Assembly: GCA_028583685.1 (NCBI GenBank) | Contig: JAMXIF010000003.1 | Span: 80,593,333-80,657,332, forward strand | Length of the DNA stretch: 64,000 nt | Reading direction: 5' to 3' | DNA from: Petaurus breviceps papuanus | Taxonomy: Eukaryota; Chordata; Mammalia; Diprotodontia; Petauridae | Shown: in pieces, positions 1 to 11,165 of the stretch | Numbering within the stretch: position 1 is the first letter of the stretch | Layout of the letters: each line of letters begins with the position of its first letter | Made by a program: the position numbers and the translations under genes | The notes under the pieces: generated by a model | The model's database searches: none | What the model saw: only the letters and a program-made list of their open reading frames with translations | What the model was told of the DNA's origin: nothing

Positions 1-111
1 AGTTCTGACTTCACTGTCTTCCTCCTGTTCCATGCTTTGATCCTTTTTGTCCCCAAAATAGGAGTCTAATGTTGGATTCCTAAGTTTGCTTTGCTTCCCT
101 CCTTTACTCAT
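1..111 (-). CDS. L1 ORF1 protein, N-terminus, 37 codons, partial
   Basis: From the ATG at 111 the minus strand is open to the window edge. The peptide starts MSKGGKQSKLRNPTLDSYFG and continues with an acidic, lysine-rich stretch. L1 ORF1p is an RNA-binding chaperone that forms coiled-coil trimers; only its disordered N-terminus is visible. The N-P-T-[LI]-[DE]-[ST]-Y-[FY]-G motif recurs at the start of ORF1 in the HAL1 element near 61.19 kb, which supports the start codon and the family. Whether the element is L1 or HAL1 cannot be told, because ORF2 would lie outside the window. Confidence 0.65.
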   Translation of the reverse strand, partial: MSKGGKQSKLRNPTLDSYFGDKKDQSMEQEEDSEVRT

Positions 112-827
112 GTTGCCACTCAATTACTTGACTTTTGGGGGTTTTGCCACAGTAGAACTCTGCTACCAGACAGGGGAGCTTCATTCCAAATGTTGGGGTT
201 TTCTCAGCTGCCAAAGGTATTAGTTGGGTGCCCTCTCTGAGGCCTCCACATGCTCTGGCAAGCTGGTCACACACCCCAGGACCTCCACCCTAGACTGCAA
301 TCCAGATCCAAGCAGGTTAAAGCAAGAGTGATTACCCCTCAGACTGGTCACTTTGTCCCCCTACACTCTGTAGGCTGGGCGCTAAAGCTGCCATGTGGCA
401 GCGGCTGCATGTCAGTGGCACCTCAGCAGCTTCTTCCTCCAGGGGATGAAGGCCAACCACACTCCCAACTACTGGATCCCAAAGTCCACACTGCACTGAC
501 CTCTCAATTTGTCCTTAGCATCTATAGGTTGATAATTCTTGAAACCGCCACAGCTGCTGGTGATCTGAAGTCCTTCTAGCTGGTGGTTGGTCAAGGCTGC
601 CCTGGCGCTAAAATCTCTGGCTCATGATGGGGCCTGGGGTTGGCTCCCAGAGCACTGTGCTGGCCTCTTCCTGCCAGCCTGCCAGGCTATCCGCAGTGGG
701 TGGTTAGATTCTCTGTGTCATTTTGTGGGTTCTGTAGCTCCAAAGTTTGTTCAGTCACCTGTTACATGAACTGGAAGTGGTGGGAGCCAGAGCCCTGTTT
801 CTACTCTGCCATCTTGACTCTGCCCCC
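1..827 (-). mobile_element. L1 LINE, 5' UTR and start of ORF1 (continues past window edge)
   Basis: Read on the minus strand, the element begins at about 827 with a 'gggggcagagtcaagatggc' start, typical of mammalian L1 5' ends. A relatively GC-rich 5' UTR of about 715 bp follows, then an ATG at 111. The untruncated 5' end suggests a long copy whose remainder lies left of the window. Plus-strand reading frames here are antisense shadows. Confidence 0.82.
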
Positions 828-1170
828 ATGTCAGTTATTTCTAAATCATTCCAGGAAATTGAGGCTAGATGAAATAGCACCAAGAGAAGTCAGCACATCC
901 ATAATATAGAATCAAAATGAGTAACCACACCCTAAACTATAGTTGTTATGCCTAAAGAAATTAATAGTTAATTCTACAATGCCAATTACTATCCTCAGAA
1001 GACAGAGATTCCCATAGCCACAAAGTCTTAACTACTTCGTTATTGTTCTCCTACCAGCTCCTCCTCTCCATTATTGAGTTCTTCCCAGAACCTCCTTTAA
1101 GGTAAGGACCCATATCAGTCATGTCTCCTTCTGTTTCCCTGTGTAGATACCTCTTTCCTCCCTTCCTTAC
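828..1170. other. Unassigned AT-rich stretch
   Basis: No repeat, exon or RNA was recognised between the L1 5' end and the L2-like fragment. Confidence 0.4.
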
Positions 1171-1171
1171 T

Positions 1172-1312
1172 TATATACTGCCTTTCCCCATTAGAACAGA
1201 AACTCCTTGAGGACAAAGACCTAGCTTATATTTTTATCTCTAGCACTTAGCACAGTATCTGACACATAGTAATTGCTTAATAAATACTTGTTACCTGACC
1301 AACTAACCTAAC
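1172..1312 (+). mobile_element. L2 LINE 3' end fragment
   Basis: The sequence follows the L2 3' terminal pattern: 'aactccttgagg' then 'agcacttagcacagtatctg', 'cacatagtaattgcttaata' and a short terminal repeat. It is old and diverged. Confidence 0.55.
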
Positions 1313-2334
1313 CTGGTCATGGTACCAAGTTACTCTAGCACCTTTCTCTGAGTAAAGTTGTATGTTCCTTTCCTACTATGTTGAGAACAAAGAGGAGTTA
1401 AATAGTACCCAAAACTAGAGCTCCTGGTAGACATACTGAAGGTGGAAGTCCTTTTGTATGGATACCAAGAGCATTTAAGACCTGATTCAATGTCTGTTAT
1501 TTCCTTGCCATTCTGTTTTAATTAAATATCTTTGCTTTATTCTTATGCCATTGGACAAGGATTAATATAAAAAGATATACAAGCGGGGGCTTATAGATAT
1601 GAATTTTAATCAATAACCATCCCAATAGTACCATGATCTTGGTTGTAGTTGAGAAAGAGATCACGTTTAACTTGCCCTAATTATGTAGGTGCTGGGTACT
1701 AGGAATACAAACGCAGGAAACAACACAGGGTCTGTCCTTGAAATACAAGGGAAAATATAGTAGAAATAAAGAATGAATTCATTCAAATGATTCCAGGAAA
1801 ATTTAAGAAGGTAGAAAATACTTTCAGCAGGGCAGGGGGAAGGAGATTGTTAAGGAGGGAGAAAAGTAGCAGTTGAATTTCCCCTTGAGGGAAGAGAAGG
1901 ATTTGGGCAGGAAGAAATTGTTTCATTCCAGAATTACTAAAGAATAATTCTTCCTTCTCTTATAAAATCCACATTCCAAAGCAATGAAATATAGGATTGA
2001 AGCAATATAATACAAGTAGAAAGTTGAACAGTTTTCATCTTGTTCATTTATTTATTGAACAAATATATATTAAGTCATTTTCCAAATCTTTCCTCCATCA
2101 TGGCATAGAGCTAATCTATGATTCTTGAAGGTCATTTCAATAAAGTATGAAAGAAAGGTTGGGGCTGAGTTGTATATGAGGTGATTCTAAAAAACAAAAC
2201 TGGGTGCTAAGGAGAAATTATCTCATAAAAATGGTGTGAGCGGAAGAACAAATACAGAGAGAGAAGATGTGGGTCAAAGGCCTTACTTTGGAACCTTACT
2301 GTCATCTAGGTGAAAGAGGAAATGACATATATAT
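1313..2334. other. Unassigned stretch with weak old-repeat traces
   Basis: About 1 kb without a convincing feature. 1690-1790 resembles an ancient mammalian interspersed repeat ('gtgctgggtactaggaatac'). The rest was not recognised. Confidence 0.35.
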
Positions 2335-2702
2335 CTGAAGAGGGTTAGAAGTCTTCTGAAGTTCTAGAGAGGTGAGAAAAAAGGAGGATAGGAGAGGGAG
2401 TAACTTTTAGAAAGGTATATTGATTAAGATTAGGAGGGTGAGGTGAATAAATAAGGGAGGGACTTTTAGAGGAGAGGTTAAATAAGGAGTAAGAGGGTAA
2501 GGGAAAATATGAGGTAACAGGGAAAGGGTGAAAAGAAAGGCAGAGAGAAAACAGTGAGGAAATATAAGATGGAGGAGAATTTGCAAATAGCAATTATAAC
2601 TTTGAATGTGAATGGGAAGAACTCACCCATAAAATGGAAGTAGATAGCAGAATGGATTAAAAATAGAATCCAAAATATGTTGTTTACAAGAAATACATTT
2701 TA

Positions 2703-3021
2703 TGTTATTTTATTTTTGCTTTTTGGAGGGCAGTTGGGTTTAAGTGACTTGCCCAAGGTCACATGGCTAATTTTTGCATTAAGTGTCTGAGGCCGAATTT
2801 GAACTCGGGCCCTCCTGACTCCAGGGCCAGTGTTCTATTCACTGCAACACCTAACCTCCCCATAAATTTAGCTTTTCTTTTTTTTGGAGGGCAATTGTGG
2901 TTAAACAACTTGCCCAAAGTCCCATGGCTAGTAAGTGTTAAGTGTCTGGGGCCAGATTTGAACTCAGTTCCTCCTAACTCCAGGGGTGGTCCTCTATTCA
3001 CTTTGCCAACCTAGCTGCCCC
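2703..3021 (-). mobile_element. Two tandem marsupial tRNA-SINEs inside L1
   Basis: Two minus-strand monomers (about 2715-2862 and 2885-3020) each have a head, a B-box-like 'gagttcaaat' and an A-rich tail. The pair is bracketed by 'aagaaatacatttta' (2688-2702) and 'aagaaacacatttta' (3022-3036), a target-site duplication of the L1 target with one mismatch. The tail between the monomers suggests one inserted into the other's tail, but a dimer is possible. Confidence 0.8.
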
Positions 3022-3177
3022 AAGAAACACATTTTAAAAATAATAGATACACAAATAATTAAAATGGAGGGATGAAGTAGAATTGATTATGCTTCAGTTG
3101 ATGCAAAAAAAGGCCAGGGTAACAATTATGATCTCAGACAAAGTTTTGACTAAAATAGATATAATTAAAAGGAATAA

Positions 3178-3338
3178 GGGTGGCTAGGTGGCACTGTGAA
3201 TAGAGCAACAGCCCTGGAGTTGGAAGGACCTGAGTTCAAATCCAGCCTCAGACACTTAACACTTACTACCAATGTGACCTTGGGCAAGTCACTTAACCCC
3301 AATCACTCTCCCTTCCTCCCTCCATAAAAGCAAAAAAG
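3178..3338 (+). mobile_element. Marsupial tRNA-SINE inside L1
   Basis: Head 'tggctaggtggcac', B-box-like 'gagttcaaatcca' and 'gcaagtcacttaacc' are followed by an A-rich tail. The flanks 'aaaggaataa' (3168-3177 and 3339-3348) form a target-site duplication within the L1. Confidence 0.85.
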
Positions 3339-4212
3339 AAAGGAATAAACAAAATAACTGCATTTTGATTAAAGTACCACAGACAATGAAGCAATAGCAA
3401 TACTGAACCTCTATGAACCAAATACTATAGCATCTAATGAATTACAGGTAGAGAGAGATAATAGTATTATAATAGTAGGAGCTTTAATCTTTACTTCTCA
3501 GAACTAGATAAATCTAACCAAAATAAGAAAACATTAAGGAAATTAATAGAGTTTTAGATAAACTAGATATGATAGATATCTGGAGAGAACTGAATGGAAA
3601 TAGAAATGAATACTCCTTTTCTGAGTGGTTCATGGTACCTTTAAAAATATTGGCCATACATTAAAATATTATACTGAAAAGCTGAAATATTAAAAGTATC
3701 AATTTAGATTACAATGAAATAAAAATTATATTTAATAAGGGATCAAGGAAGTATATATTAAAAACTAATTGGTAATGAAACAAACTAACTTAAAGAATGA
3801 GTGAGTTAAAGAACAAATCATAGAAACAATAGTTTCATTAAAGAGACAACATGTCAAAACCCATGGGGTATAGCTAAAGCAGTGAACAGAGGAAAATTTA
3901 TATCTCTAAATGTTTACATCAATAAAATAGAGAAAGAGCAAGCTAGTTTTGGTATATGATTGTGATGGAATACAACTGTGCTACAAGAAATGATGAGCTC
4001 AATGATTTTAGAAAAACATGGAAAGGCTTGCATGAAATAATGAAAAGAAAAATGCAGAACTGAGAACATTGTATACGGTAACAGCAATATTGTTTTAAGA
4101 ATGACTTTGAGCATATAACTTATTTTGTTTATTATAAATACCCATATGAAGAAAGACACTATTTGCAGCCAGAGATAGAACTGATAAATCAAAGTAGGTA
4201 TAGAATAATTTT

Positions 4213-4239
4213 ATATAGAGATAGAGATAGATAGATATT

Positions 4240-4304
<65 letters not shown>

Positions 4305-4314
4305 NNNNNNNNNN

Positions 4315-4360
<46 letters not shown>
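4213..4360. repeat. (GATA)n microsatellite with 10-N gap
   Basis: An almost pure ATAG/GATA array follows an impure 'gatagagatagatagatatt' start. Positions 4305-4314 are N, so the true array length is unknown. It lies in the L1 3' region. Confidence 0.97.
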
Positions 4361-4361
<1 letters not shown>

Positions 4362-4575
4362 CTATTTATGTCTAATGGTAGCCATCTTTAGAGCAAGGTG
4401 GGGAGGGAAGAAAAAAAGAAACTTACATGATAATTTTGTTGTATATTTGAAAGGAATAGCAAGTTGTCCATAGGAGAGTTGTAGTTTCATGTATGTACAA
4501 TCATCTTTTTTTGTTGGACTGTTATGGGAGTACTTGTTTTATTCTATAAATTAAAAATAAAAATTTAAAAAGCCA

Positions 4576-4972
4576 ACAATAATGCAAAGAGTGAAAAGAT
4601 CTTTCACCACTGAGTACCTCAAAGTGGACAGATGTCTTTAGCCAGTAGGTAAGTTTTTGGGCTATCATTTGCATTATAGTCTCTAAAAAAAAATAAAACA
4701 TCCTTCAGTTTAAGCTTTACTAGCAGTCTGGCACAGCAATATATATATATATATATTGCAACTAGGAAAAGAGCTTGCTTTTTTCAGCATATTGAAGAAA
4801 ATTAATTACTGTGTAATGAGTTGAAAATCTTTGCAATGAAACAAGTCCATGGTTCCTTAAATGAGAATTTTCTTCTCACAGGAGGAATAAAATTTTAACA
4901 GTAGTGGGGATTTGCAGTTGGAAAACATCTCTAAGCTATTTATACAAACAAGTCAATATGTAAAGCATATTT
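4576..4972. other. Unassigned AT-rich stretch with short (AT)n
   Basis: A short (AT)n run lies at about 4740-4756. Nothing else was recognised. Confidence 0.4.
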
Positions 4973-5210
4973 CCCATTTATAGCTTTTGTTGCTCATTTG
5001 CAGTCCCTTATTTTCTGATAGTTTTATTTTTTCATAGTATTTCAGAACCATGGCTTTGAGCAAGCTTCTGTGCTGCAGTGATGGCAGCCAATGTATTACA
5101 GTTGGGGGAATTCACAATACTCTTTCATAGCAGATTCTTAGTCACCAGGGACCACCAGTTATATGCCATGATAGCAAACCAAGGACACATGTGTCACATT
5201 TATTTGTGAG
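4973..5210. repeat. Unknown 240-bp repeat, copy A1
   Basis: About 87% identical by eye to 7312-7548 in the same orientation, over 'cccttattttctgatagttt' through 'caccagggaccaccagttat' to 'cacatttatttgt'. Family not recognised. Confidence 0.8.
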
Positions 5211-5284
5211 TGGGATAGGCAATCAATTCAGGATAGGAACTAGAATTGCAATGTGTGTGTATGTATGTATGTACACACACACAT

Positions 5285-5830
5285 ATTTTGTTATTTGTTT
5301 CAATTAGCAAAAATTTATCTTCTTACTCTCCCACCCCAACCATCTCCTATGCAATGAAAAAAAAAGAAAAAGAAAGTCCATTATAAACATATATAGACAA
5401 TTTTTTTTAATGTACATTGATCATGTCCAAAAAATTGTTGTCTCATTCCATACTCTATGTCCTTTGCCTCTCTAATAGGATGTGGGTAGCATATTTCCTC
5501 ATTAGTGCTCCAGAATCATGACTGATCTTTATGTTGATAACTGTTTTAGCAGTAGTAGAGATTAATCTTTCAGAATTGTTCTTTACATATTGTTTTCATT
5601 GTATAAAGTGCTCTCCTGATTCTGCTCATTTCACTGTTAATCAGTTTGTGCAAGTCTTCCTGGGTTTCTCTGAAACCCTCTCCATTATTAATTAATGGCA
5701 CAGTAATAATCCATCACTTTTATATGCTATAATTTCTTCATCCATTGCCCAGTTTATAGGCACCCCTTAAAATCCCATTTTTGCCACCTCAGAGAAAGCT
5801 ATAAATATTTTTGTACATTCTTAGAGTTTG
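5285..5830 (-). mobile_element. L1 LINE ORF2 C-terminus and 3' UTR, old copy
   Basis: On the minus strand the order is the ORF2 C-terminal block ('tgtacaaaaatatttatagc'), the 'aatggatgaagaaattatag'-like segment and the 3' UTR. It is colinear with the cleaner copy at 60151-60841 but more diverged. The 5' truncation lies near 5830. Confidence 0.65.
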
Positions 5831-6811
5831 TTTTGCTTAAGACTAGTCCCTCTCTTAACCTATCCTTCTTCTCCATCCCCTCTTCTCCCATTTTCCTCCT
5901 ATATCCCTGGTGAGTGAAATATAGTTTTGTATCCAATTGAGTAAATGTGTATGTGTCTGTGATAAATTCTTTTTTTCTATTGACAGTTCAGATGAGAGAG
6001 AGGTTCAGGTGTCAGCCAGAGTGACTTTACTTCTTCCTTCTTGGTTTTATAGCAACCTACTTAACTTTCATTTCCCTCCCTCTCACCCTAGTTTATTCCT
6101 CTTCATTTGTCTTTCTAGTCTTCCCTTAAGATAATCAATACAAAACAGAACCACACCCTGGTCTGCTAATTTGATTCCCTCTATGATCTCTGATAATGAG
6201 AGAGGGGACATATTTATCATCTCCCTACATGTGAATGTAAGCAGTTTATCCTTGTTTAGTCCTTTATGATTGTTCATTTGTGTTTACCTTTTTATGTTTC
6301 TCTTCATTCTTATGTTTGAACTTCAAAGTCTCTATGCATCTCTGCATGGAAAACTCTGGTCTTTTCATAAAGAATGTTGGGGAGTTCTCTATCTCTTTGA
6401 TATAGCATTACTACAAATCCTGTAGCATTATACTCAGTTTTGCTGGGTAAGCTATTCATGGCTACAAGTCCATATACATTGCTTTCCATAGTATCATATT
6501 CCAAGTTCTCTGCTCCCTTATAGTGGTAGCTGCTAAAACATGTATAAACCTGACTGTCACTCCTTAGTACTTCAATTCTTCCTTTCTGTCTGCTTGCAGT
6601 ATATTTTCTTTGATTTGGAAACTCTGAATTTTGGCTATAATGTTCCTGGGAGTTTTTATCTTGTGGTTATTTTCAGAAAGTGACCAGTGTATTCTTTCTA
6701 CTTTCACTTTGTCTTCTGGTTTTAAGAGATATGGGCAGTTTTAAAATTTCTTGAAATATGATAGCAGGGCTTTTTTTCATGCTATTGAGAAAAATTATTT
6801 TTCGCTTCTTG

Positions 6812-7298
6812 TGTTAATAACTAATTATTGAAACAGGACCAAGGTTTTTTCCACTTTTCTACTTCCTTATCAAGAAATCAACTAGTGTAGGAAATCTTGG
6901 ACAAAACAATTACCCAATCAGACTGAAAGAACTGATGAATTCTGGTTCATTATATTTACACAGACAGGCCTGGGGAAAATTGGATTCTCCCTTTTGTCAG
7001 AGAGGCAATATGGGAATTGATAAGACTTTTTGACCAAGACTTGGGTGCTCCAAGTCACATACCCCCAAAACCCTCATTAGAATGAGGCTACATCTCATTA
7101 TAATATTCTTTCTCTCATTGTTCTCCAATCAGAGTTGATTGCCACCCTTAGGAATATGCACTCTACCAAGGGTATATAAACTGTAAGTCCACTGCCATGA
7201 GAGGTCTTTGGCATTCAAGAGTATAACTGACTTCTTTTTATTAATAAACATGCTAGTCTTATTAATAAAATTATTTAATTACCCCAGAAGTTATGTCA
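6812..7298 (+). mobile_element. Solo LTR of an endogenous retrovirus-like element (fossil)
   Basis: The segment starts TG and ends CA. In order it has a CCAAT-type box ('ccaatcagagttg', about 7126), a TATA box ('gggtatataaactg', about 7170) and AATAAA-type polyadenylation signals ('ttattaataaaca', about 7240). This is an LTR layout. No internal retroviral region is present, so it reads as a solo LTR inserted in the HAL1-like element. Family and exact ends are uncertain; it is younger than its host element. Confidence 0.5.
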
Positions 7299-7311
7299 CT
7301 ATGTTACTCTT

Positions 7312-7548
7312 CCATTTATAGATTTTCTTGCTCATTTCAAGTCCCTTATTTTCTGATAGTTTTATTTTTTCACAGTATTTTAGAACCATTGCTTTGAGCA
7401 AGCTTCTGTGCTGCATTGGTGGCAGTCAATGTGTTACAATTGGTGGAATTCACAATATTTTTTCATGCCAGACTCTTAGTCACCAGGGACCACCAGTTAT
7501 ATGCCATAAGAACCAATCAAGGACACAAGTATCACATTTATTTGTAAA
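7312..7548. repeat. Unknown 240-bp repeat, copy A2
   Basis: Direct-repeat partner of 4973-5210. It begins about 13 bp after the LTR end and is followed by HAL1-like sequence. Confidence 0.8.
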
Positions 7549-8929
7549 CTTTTTACACATCACAGCGCTCAGATTTCATAATTTGAGAACCAGTGATTCT
7601 CAAATTGTTTTCTCCTTAATTTGCATTCTAGATTAATTGTTTTTTTTGCTGTGAAATAATTTATTATTGTCTCTATGTTTACAATAGTTTGATTTTGTTA
7701 TAATATTTCTTGTTACCTAATGAAGTCATTAGATCCAATGTAATTTTTAGGGAGTTTATTACTCAAAGTTTTTTGGTTTTTTTTTTTAGCTTTTGTGCTG
7801 AGTTGTTAATTCCCTTGACAATTCTTTCTTCTAGAGCACTTTCTTCTCCAACTATCTCTTTTTTTAAACTCTTGCTTCATCTCTTTCAGAAGTTCTAGTT
7901 GAGTTTATGCCAAGCTGTGTTTTGCCCTGAGGCATTGATTGTGGATGTGTTGAAGTCATTCTCTTCTTTGGGATTTATGACTTGAGATTCCCTACCACCG
8001 GAATAGCTCTTTAAAATGGGATTCTTTTTATCTTTACCCACCCTTCTAGCTTACTTCTTGACATTAGGCTTGATGATAGGACTGGGTTTTGTAGCATTTA
8101 TAGAGAGTAGAACTGTGCTGTTCCTGTTACTGCTTTCTTAGAGTATTGTGTGATATCAGGGACAAGATGGTGAACTGCAAGCCTTCAGTGTTTCCAAATG
8201 GTCTTAATATAAAGCAATGTCTGATTACTGTCCCCTTGGGCTGAGTTCAGCAAGTTTCTGACCTGGATTTTGGTGTGAACAAAAGTAGAATGAGGATGGA
8301 CTCAACCCCTATGAGCCATGAGCCAGCTGGAAAGCTCCATGAGTTCAGGGTGACAGAATTATAAGATCTTTGTTTCTAGAATTCATGCTCTGGTTTTTCT
8401 TTTGCATTCTGGGCTAGATACTAGAATTGAGACTCATGCTACTCCTGGAGTCTGAACCACACAACAGCAGCTTACATCTGAATTTCGTCTTTCTAAGGTG
8501 TATGGCCCAGGAAATTTTTACCCCAAAATGTCACTCCCTAGTGGGCTGTGGATTTGTGACTTGGAACTGGTAGTAGATGACAAAGCTGCCAATTATTGCT
8601 TGTCCCCATTATGGTTCCCCAGTATGGATCTAGAATCTCTTCTTACCTTGTGCATAGCCTCTCCCTGGCCACTGAAGTGCTCTGTGCACATGCTCCTGGC
8701 TGACCCAGCCTCAGTGAACAAAGTACCTAGACAAATGAAACATTGTGAACTTTTCTGGATTTCCCCATCATGCTTTGGTACAATGCATTTTCTAAATCTG
8801 TTTCAAAGATTTTTATGGAAGTAAACTCAATTATACTACAACTCTAATATCTTTGCTGTGCTCCTATAATTTCATTGGTAGAGGGAATCTCCACATGAGG
8901 AAACTCCTTGTATCAATGCAGGTTGTCAA

Positions 8930-9050
8930 CTTTTCTTAAATTTAGTCTTAGAGATCACCTAAAACATTGAAAGTTTAAGTGAATTGCCCAAGGTCACAAA
9001 ACCAGTATGTGTCAAGAAATAGAACTTGAACCCAGGCCTTCAATTCAAGA
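8930..9050 (-). mobile_element. MIR/CORE-SINE fragment
   Basis: Antisense MIR text: 'aagtgaattgcccaaggtca' followed by 'gaacttgaacccaggc'. Confidence 0.55.
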
Positions 9051-10084
9051 GTAATTAAAAAATACTCACAAAAAAAATAAAAATAAATTTAAAAAAATCA
9101 AACTTGCACTTTTAGTGAAAGAGCCCAATCTAGGTTGGATGACATAAATTTGTAGTAAAAATCTTCCTAATACTTGCTTGCTGTGGTCTCATTTCCAGGT
9201 CATTTCTTTTATCCTTGGCCCCTTGATCCATGGCCCTGTACTTCTATTCCATTGCCCTAATTTTCTTCTCTAGTCCAGCTCAACACAACCCCACACACAT
9301 TCCTGGGTTCTTCCAAGTATAGCTGCAGAGGAGTACATATAGGAAAGAAAGAGGCCTAGGGAGAATAAGGTGGGTAGGTGAGTGAAAAATTAAGGACTAA
9401 TATTAAAAAACTTAAAGAACTGACCAATGACTAACAAACAGAAGATGCCCTACCTTGTAGTTTCACATCCAATTTTCACTGCCTCATCAGCCATCTTGCA
9501 GAATTTTTCTAGCAAAGTAAAGTGAATGAATTTTAATTTGTCAACAAATGCATACGAAGTAACCCGAACTTGTCAAGAAAAATATTGCCACTTAAAAATA
9601 GAAACCCCATTAGCCTTTCAAGAATATTATCTCCCCCCCATATTACATTCTGCTTGTTTTTCTCTGATAGATATAGTCATAAACAGACAAAAACATAAAC
9701 ATAGATAGATATAGATGTATGTGGAGAGAGGGAGGAGAGAGAGACAGAGACAGAAAGAGAATAATTCTGAGACTCATATTGAAAAATTCAGGACACATTC
9801 TATAGTTCTTTGCAAAGGCCTATTTTTTCCAGACAATGTCAGCACATAACATGGTTTATTTAATGAGCTCAACTCAGGTTCACTTAATTAAGTGATTAAA
9901 ACAGCCTACTTACCTGAGCATGGAAAAGTTCTTGTAACAGAACTTAGTTGCACTAATGAAAAACATAGAATATAACCATAGTAATCCCTAGGCTTTTAGG
10001 TTGTTGTCTCCATTCAAGGTTGTTGGATTTGTGCTATAACAGATAGGAAAAAATCACCCCAAAATATGGTACCTATTAATTATG
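9051..10084. other. Unassigned stretch
   Basis: About 1 kb with no recognised feature except a GA-rich run at 9722-9764. Confidence 0.4.
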
Positions 10085-10285
10085 TGTGTGGGAAATAACA
10101 ATACATTGGAGAAAATAACAGGATTTGGAGTCAGAGAACCTGGGTTTGAATTCTGCCTCTATTACTTAGTAACTCTGTAACTTTAAGCAAATAATTTAAT
10201 TTCTCTGGATCTCAGTTTCCTTATATATGAAAATGAGGTGACTGGATTAGAGATCCCTATCAGCTCTAAATTTGGAGGAAGGGGG
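10085..10285 (+). mobile_element. MIR-type SINE
   Basis: 'ggatttggagtcagagaacc', 'gggtttgaattctgcctc', 'tctggatctcagtttcctta' and a 3' end 'atgaggtgactggattagag' follow the MIR order. Confidence 0.65.
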
Positions 10286-10392
10286 GGAAATGGAATGATA
10301 TTGCCCATGAGAGGGCATGCTAATTATTAATGGGTGACAATAATTCAATGCAATTATTGTTATTATTGTTATATTATCTAACAAAAGATATT

Positions 10393-10537
10393 CCCATCTC
10401 ATACTATAATACAGTTATGAAGATAACCACTTCCACCTTCATCCCACACTATGGTATACCCTGGAAGATAACCCCTCCCCCTAACCCCTGCCACATCCCA
10501 TACTATGATACAGCCTGGAAGATAACCACCCCCTCTG
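10393..10537. repeat. Three-copy minisatellite, units 44-54 bp
   Basis: Imperfect copies start at 10393, 10440 and 10494. Each has 'catc(c)ca/cacta' then 'ggtata/gataca', 'cctggaagataacc' and a C-rich end. The opposite-strand reading frames here simply translate the repeat. Confidence 0.75.
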
Positions 10538-10559
10538 AAAATGCAAATATCAGTAGTAA

Positions 10560-11095
10560 TGACATTTTTATTTAAACCAGGTATTGTGCTAGGCCTGGGG
10601 TAGCTAGATGTCTCAGTGGATAGAGTGCTAAGCCTGGAGATCAAGACCTGAGTTCAAATCAGTCCTCAGATACTTACTAGCTATGTGACTCTGGGCAAGT
10701 CACTTAACCCCCATTTGTCTTAATACACTGGAGAAGGAAATGGCAGACCATCCCAGTGTCTTTGCCAAGAAAACCCCATGGCCAGTAGGGTTCACAGGAT
10801 CGTGAAGAATCTAATACAAATAAATAACAACACTGTGCCTGGCTAGGTCTAGGGATAGCAAGACAAAAGCAAAAACCTTCCCTATCCTGAAGGAGCTTCC
10901 ATTCTCCTAGGAGAAAATCTGAACACAGATAGGGAAGTATAAATTACATATGAAGTAAATCCAAATTAATTTCTATGGGGCTGAGAGAATGAGCCATTAA
11001 CAGATGAGGAAATCAAGAAAGGTCTCTTTTAAGAGGTGGCCTTGAGCTGAACATTTAAGCCAGCCCAGGTCAGGTTAAAGAAAGGAAGTTGGGTA
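10560..11095. mobile_element. Ancient mammalian repeat, split by a SINE
   Basis: 'aggtattgtgctaggc' resumes after the SINE as 'ctgtgcctggctaggtctag', then 'aaggagcttccattctccta', and later 'aggtggccttgagctgaac'. This is the generic pattern of an old interspersed repeat also seen near 33.5, 37.9, 42.6 and 47.6-47.9 kb. Family not assigned. Confidence 0.4.
10597..10831 (+). mobile_element. Marsupial SINE with RTE-like tail
   Basis: A tRNA-type head ('ggtagctagatgtctcag', 'gagttcaaatca') is joined to the tail 'tggagaaggaaatggcag', 'tttgccaagaaaacccc', 'gtgaagaat', ending 'aacaac'. This tail resembles RTE/BovB 3' ends, which implies RTE-driven retroposition. Confidence 0.8.
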
Positions 11096-11142
11096 TTGTT
11101 TATTGAAAGTTTCTCTCACAGAAAGGGAAAGCTAATGTAAAG

Positions 11143-11165
11143 GTGTGTGTGGGGGGGGGGGGGGG
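11143..11165. repeat. GT/poly-G simple repeat
   Basis: A short TG run leads into about 14 consecutive G. Confidence 0.9.

Larger units (their letters stand above)
2335..4575 (+). mobile_element. L1 LINE: inter-ORF region, ORF2 5' part and 3' end, internally deleted
   Basis: The purine-rich leader (2335-2570) matches the L1 inter-ORF region. Then comes the ORF2 endonuclease start ('aactttgaatgtgaatggga', protein motif T-L-N-V-N-G) with later blocks such as the Q-E/R-N-T-F region and 'gatctcagacaaag', continuing to about 3940. There it jumps to the ORF2 C-terminus and 3' UTR (3945-4575, 'aatggtagccatctttagag'). About 2-2.5 kb of ORF2, including most of the reverse transcriptase, is absent. Several in-frame stops show the copy is dead. 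Two SINE insertions and a GATA array interrupt it. Confidence 0.78.
5845..8840 (-). mobile_element. HAL1-like (half-L1) element, old, interrupted
   Basis: On the minus strand, 8840-8000 resembles a 5' UTR, 7900-7680 an ORF1 coiled-coil region (the antisense text 'agtcattagatccaatgtaa' parallels marsupial L1/HAL1 ORF1), and 6800-6310 the ORF1 C-terminal domain (L-P-S-K-T-E-Y, like Y-P-A-K-L-S of L1 ORF1p). 6300-5845 is a non-coding 3' region. No ORF2 block lies between ORF1 and that 3' region, hence HAL1-like. A solo LTR and repeat copy A2 interrupt it. Many stops make it a fossil. Confidence 0.45.
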
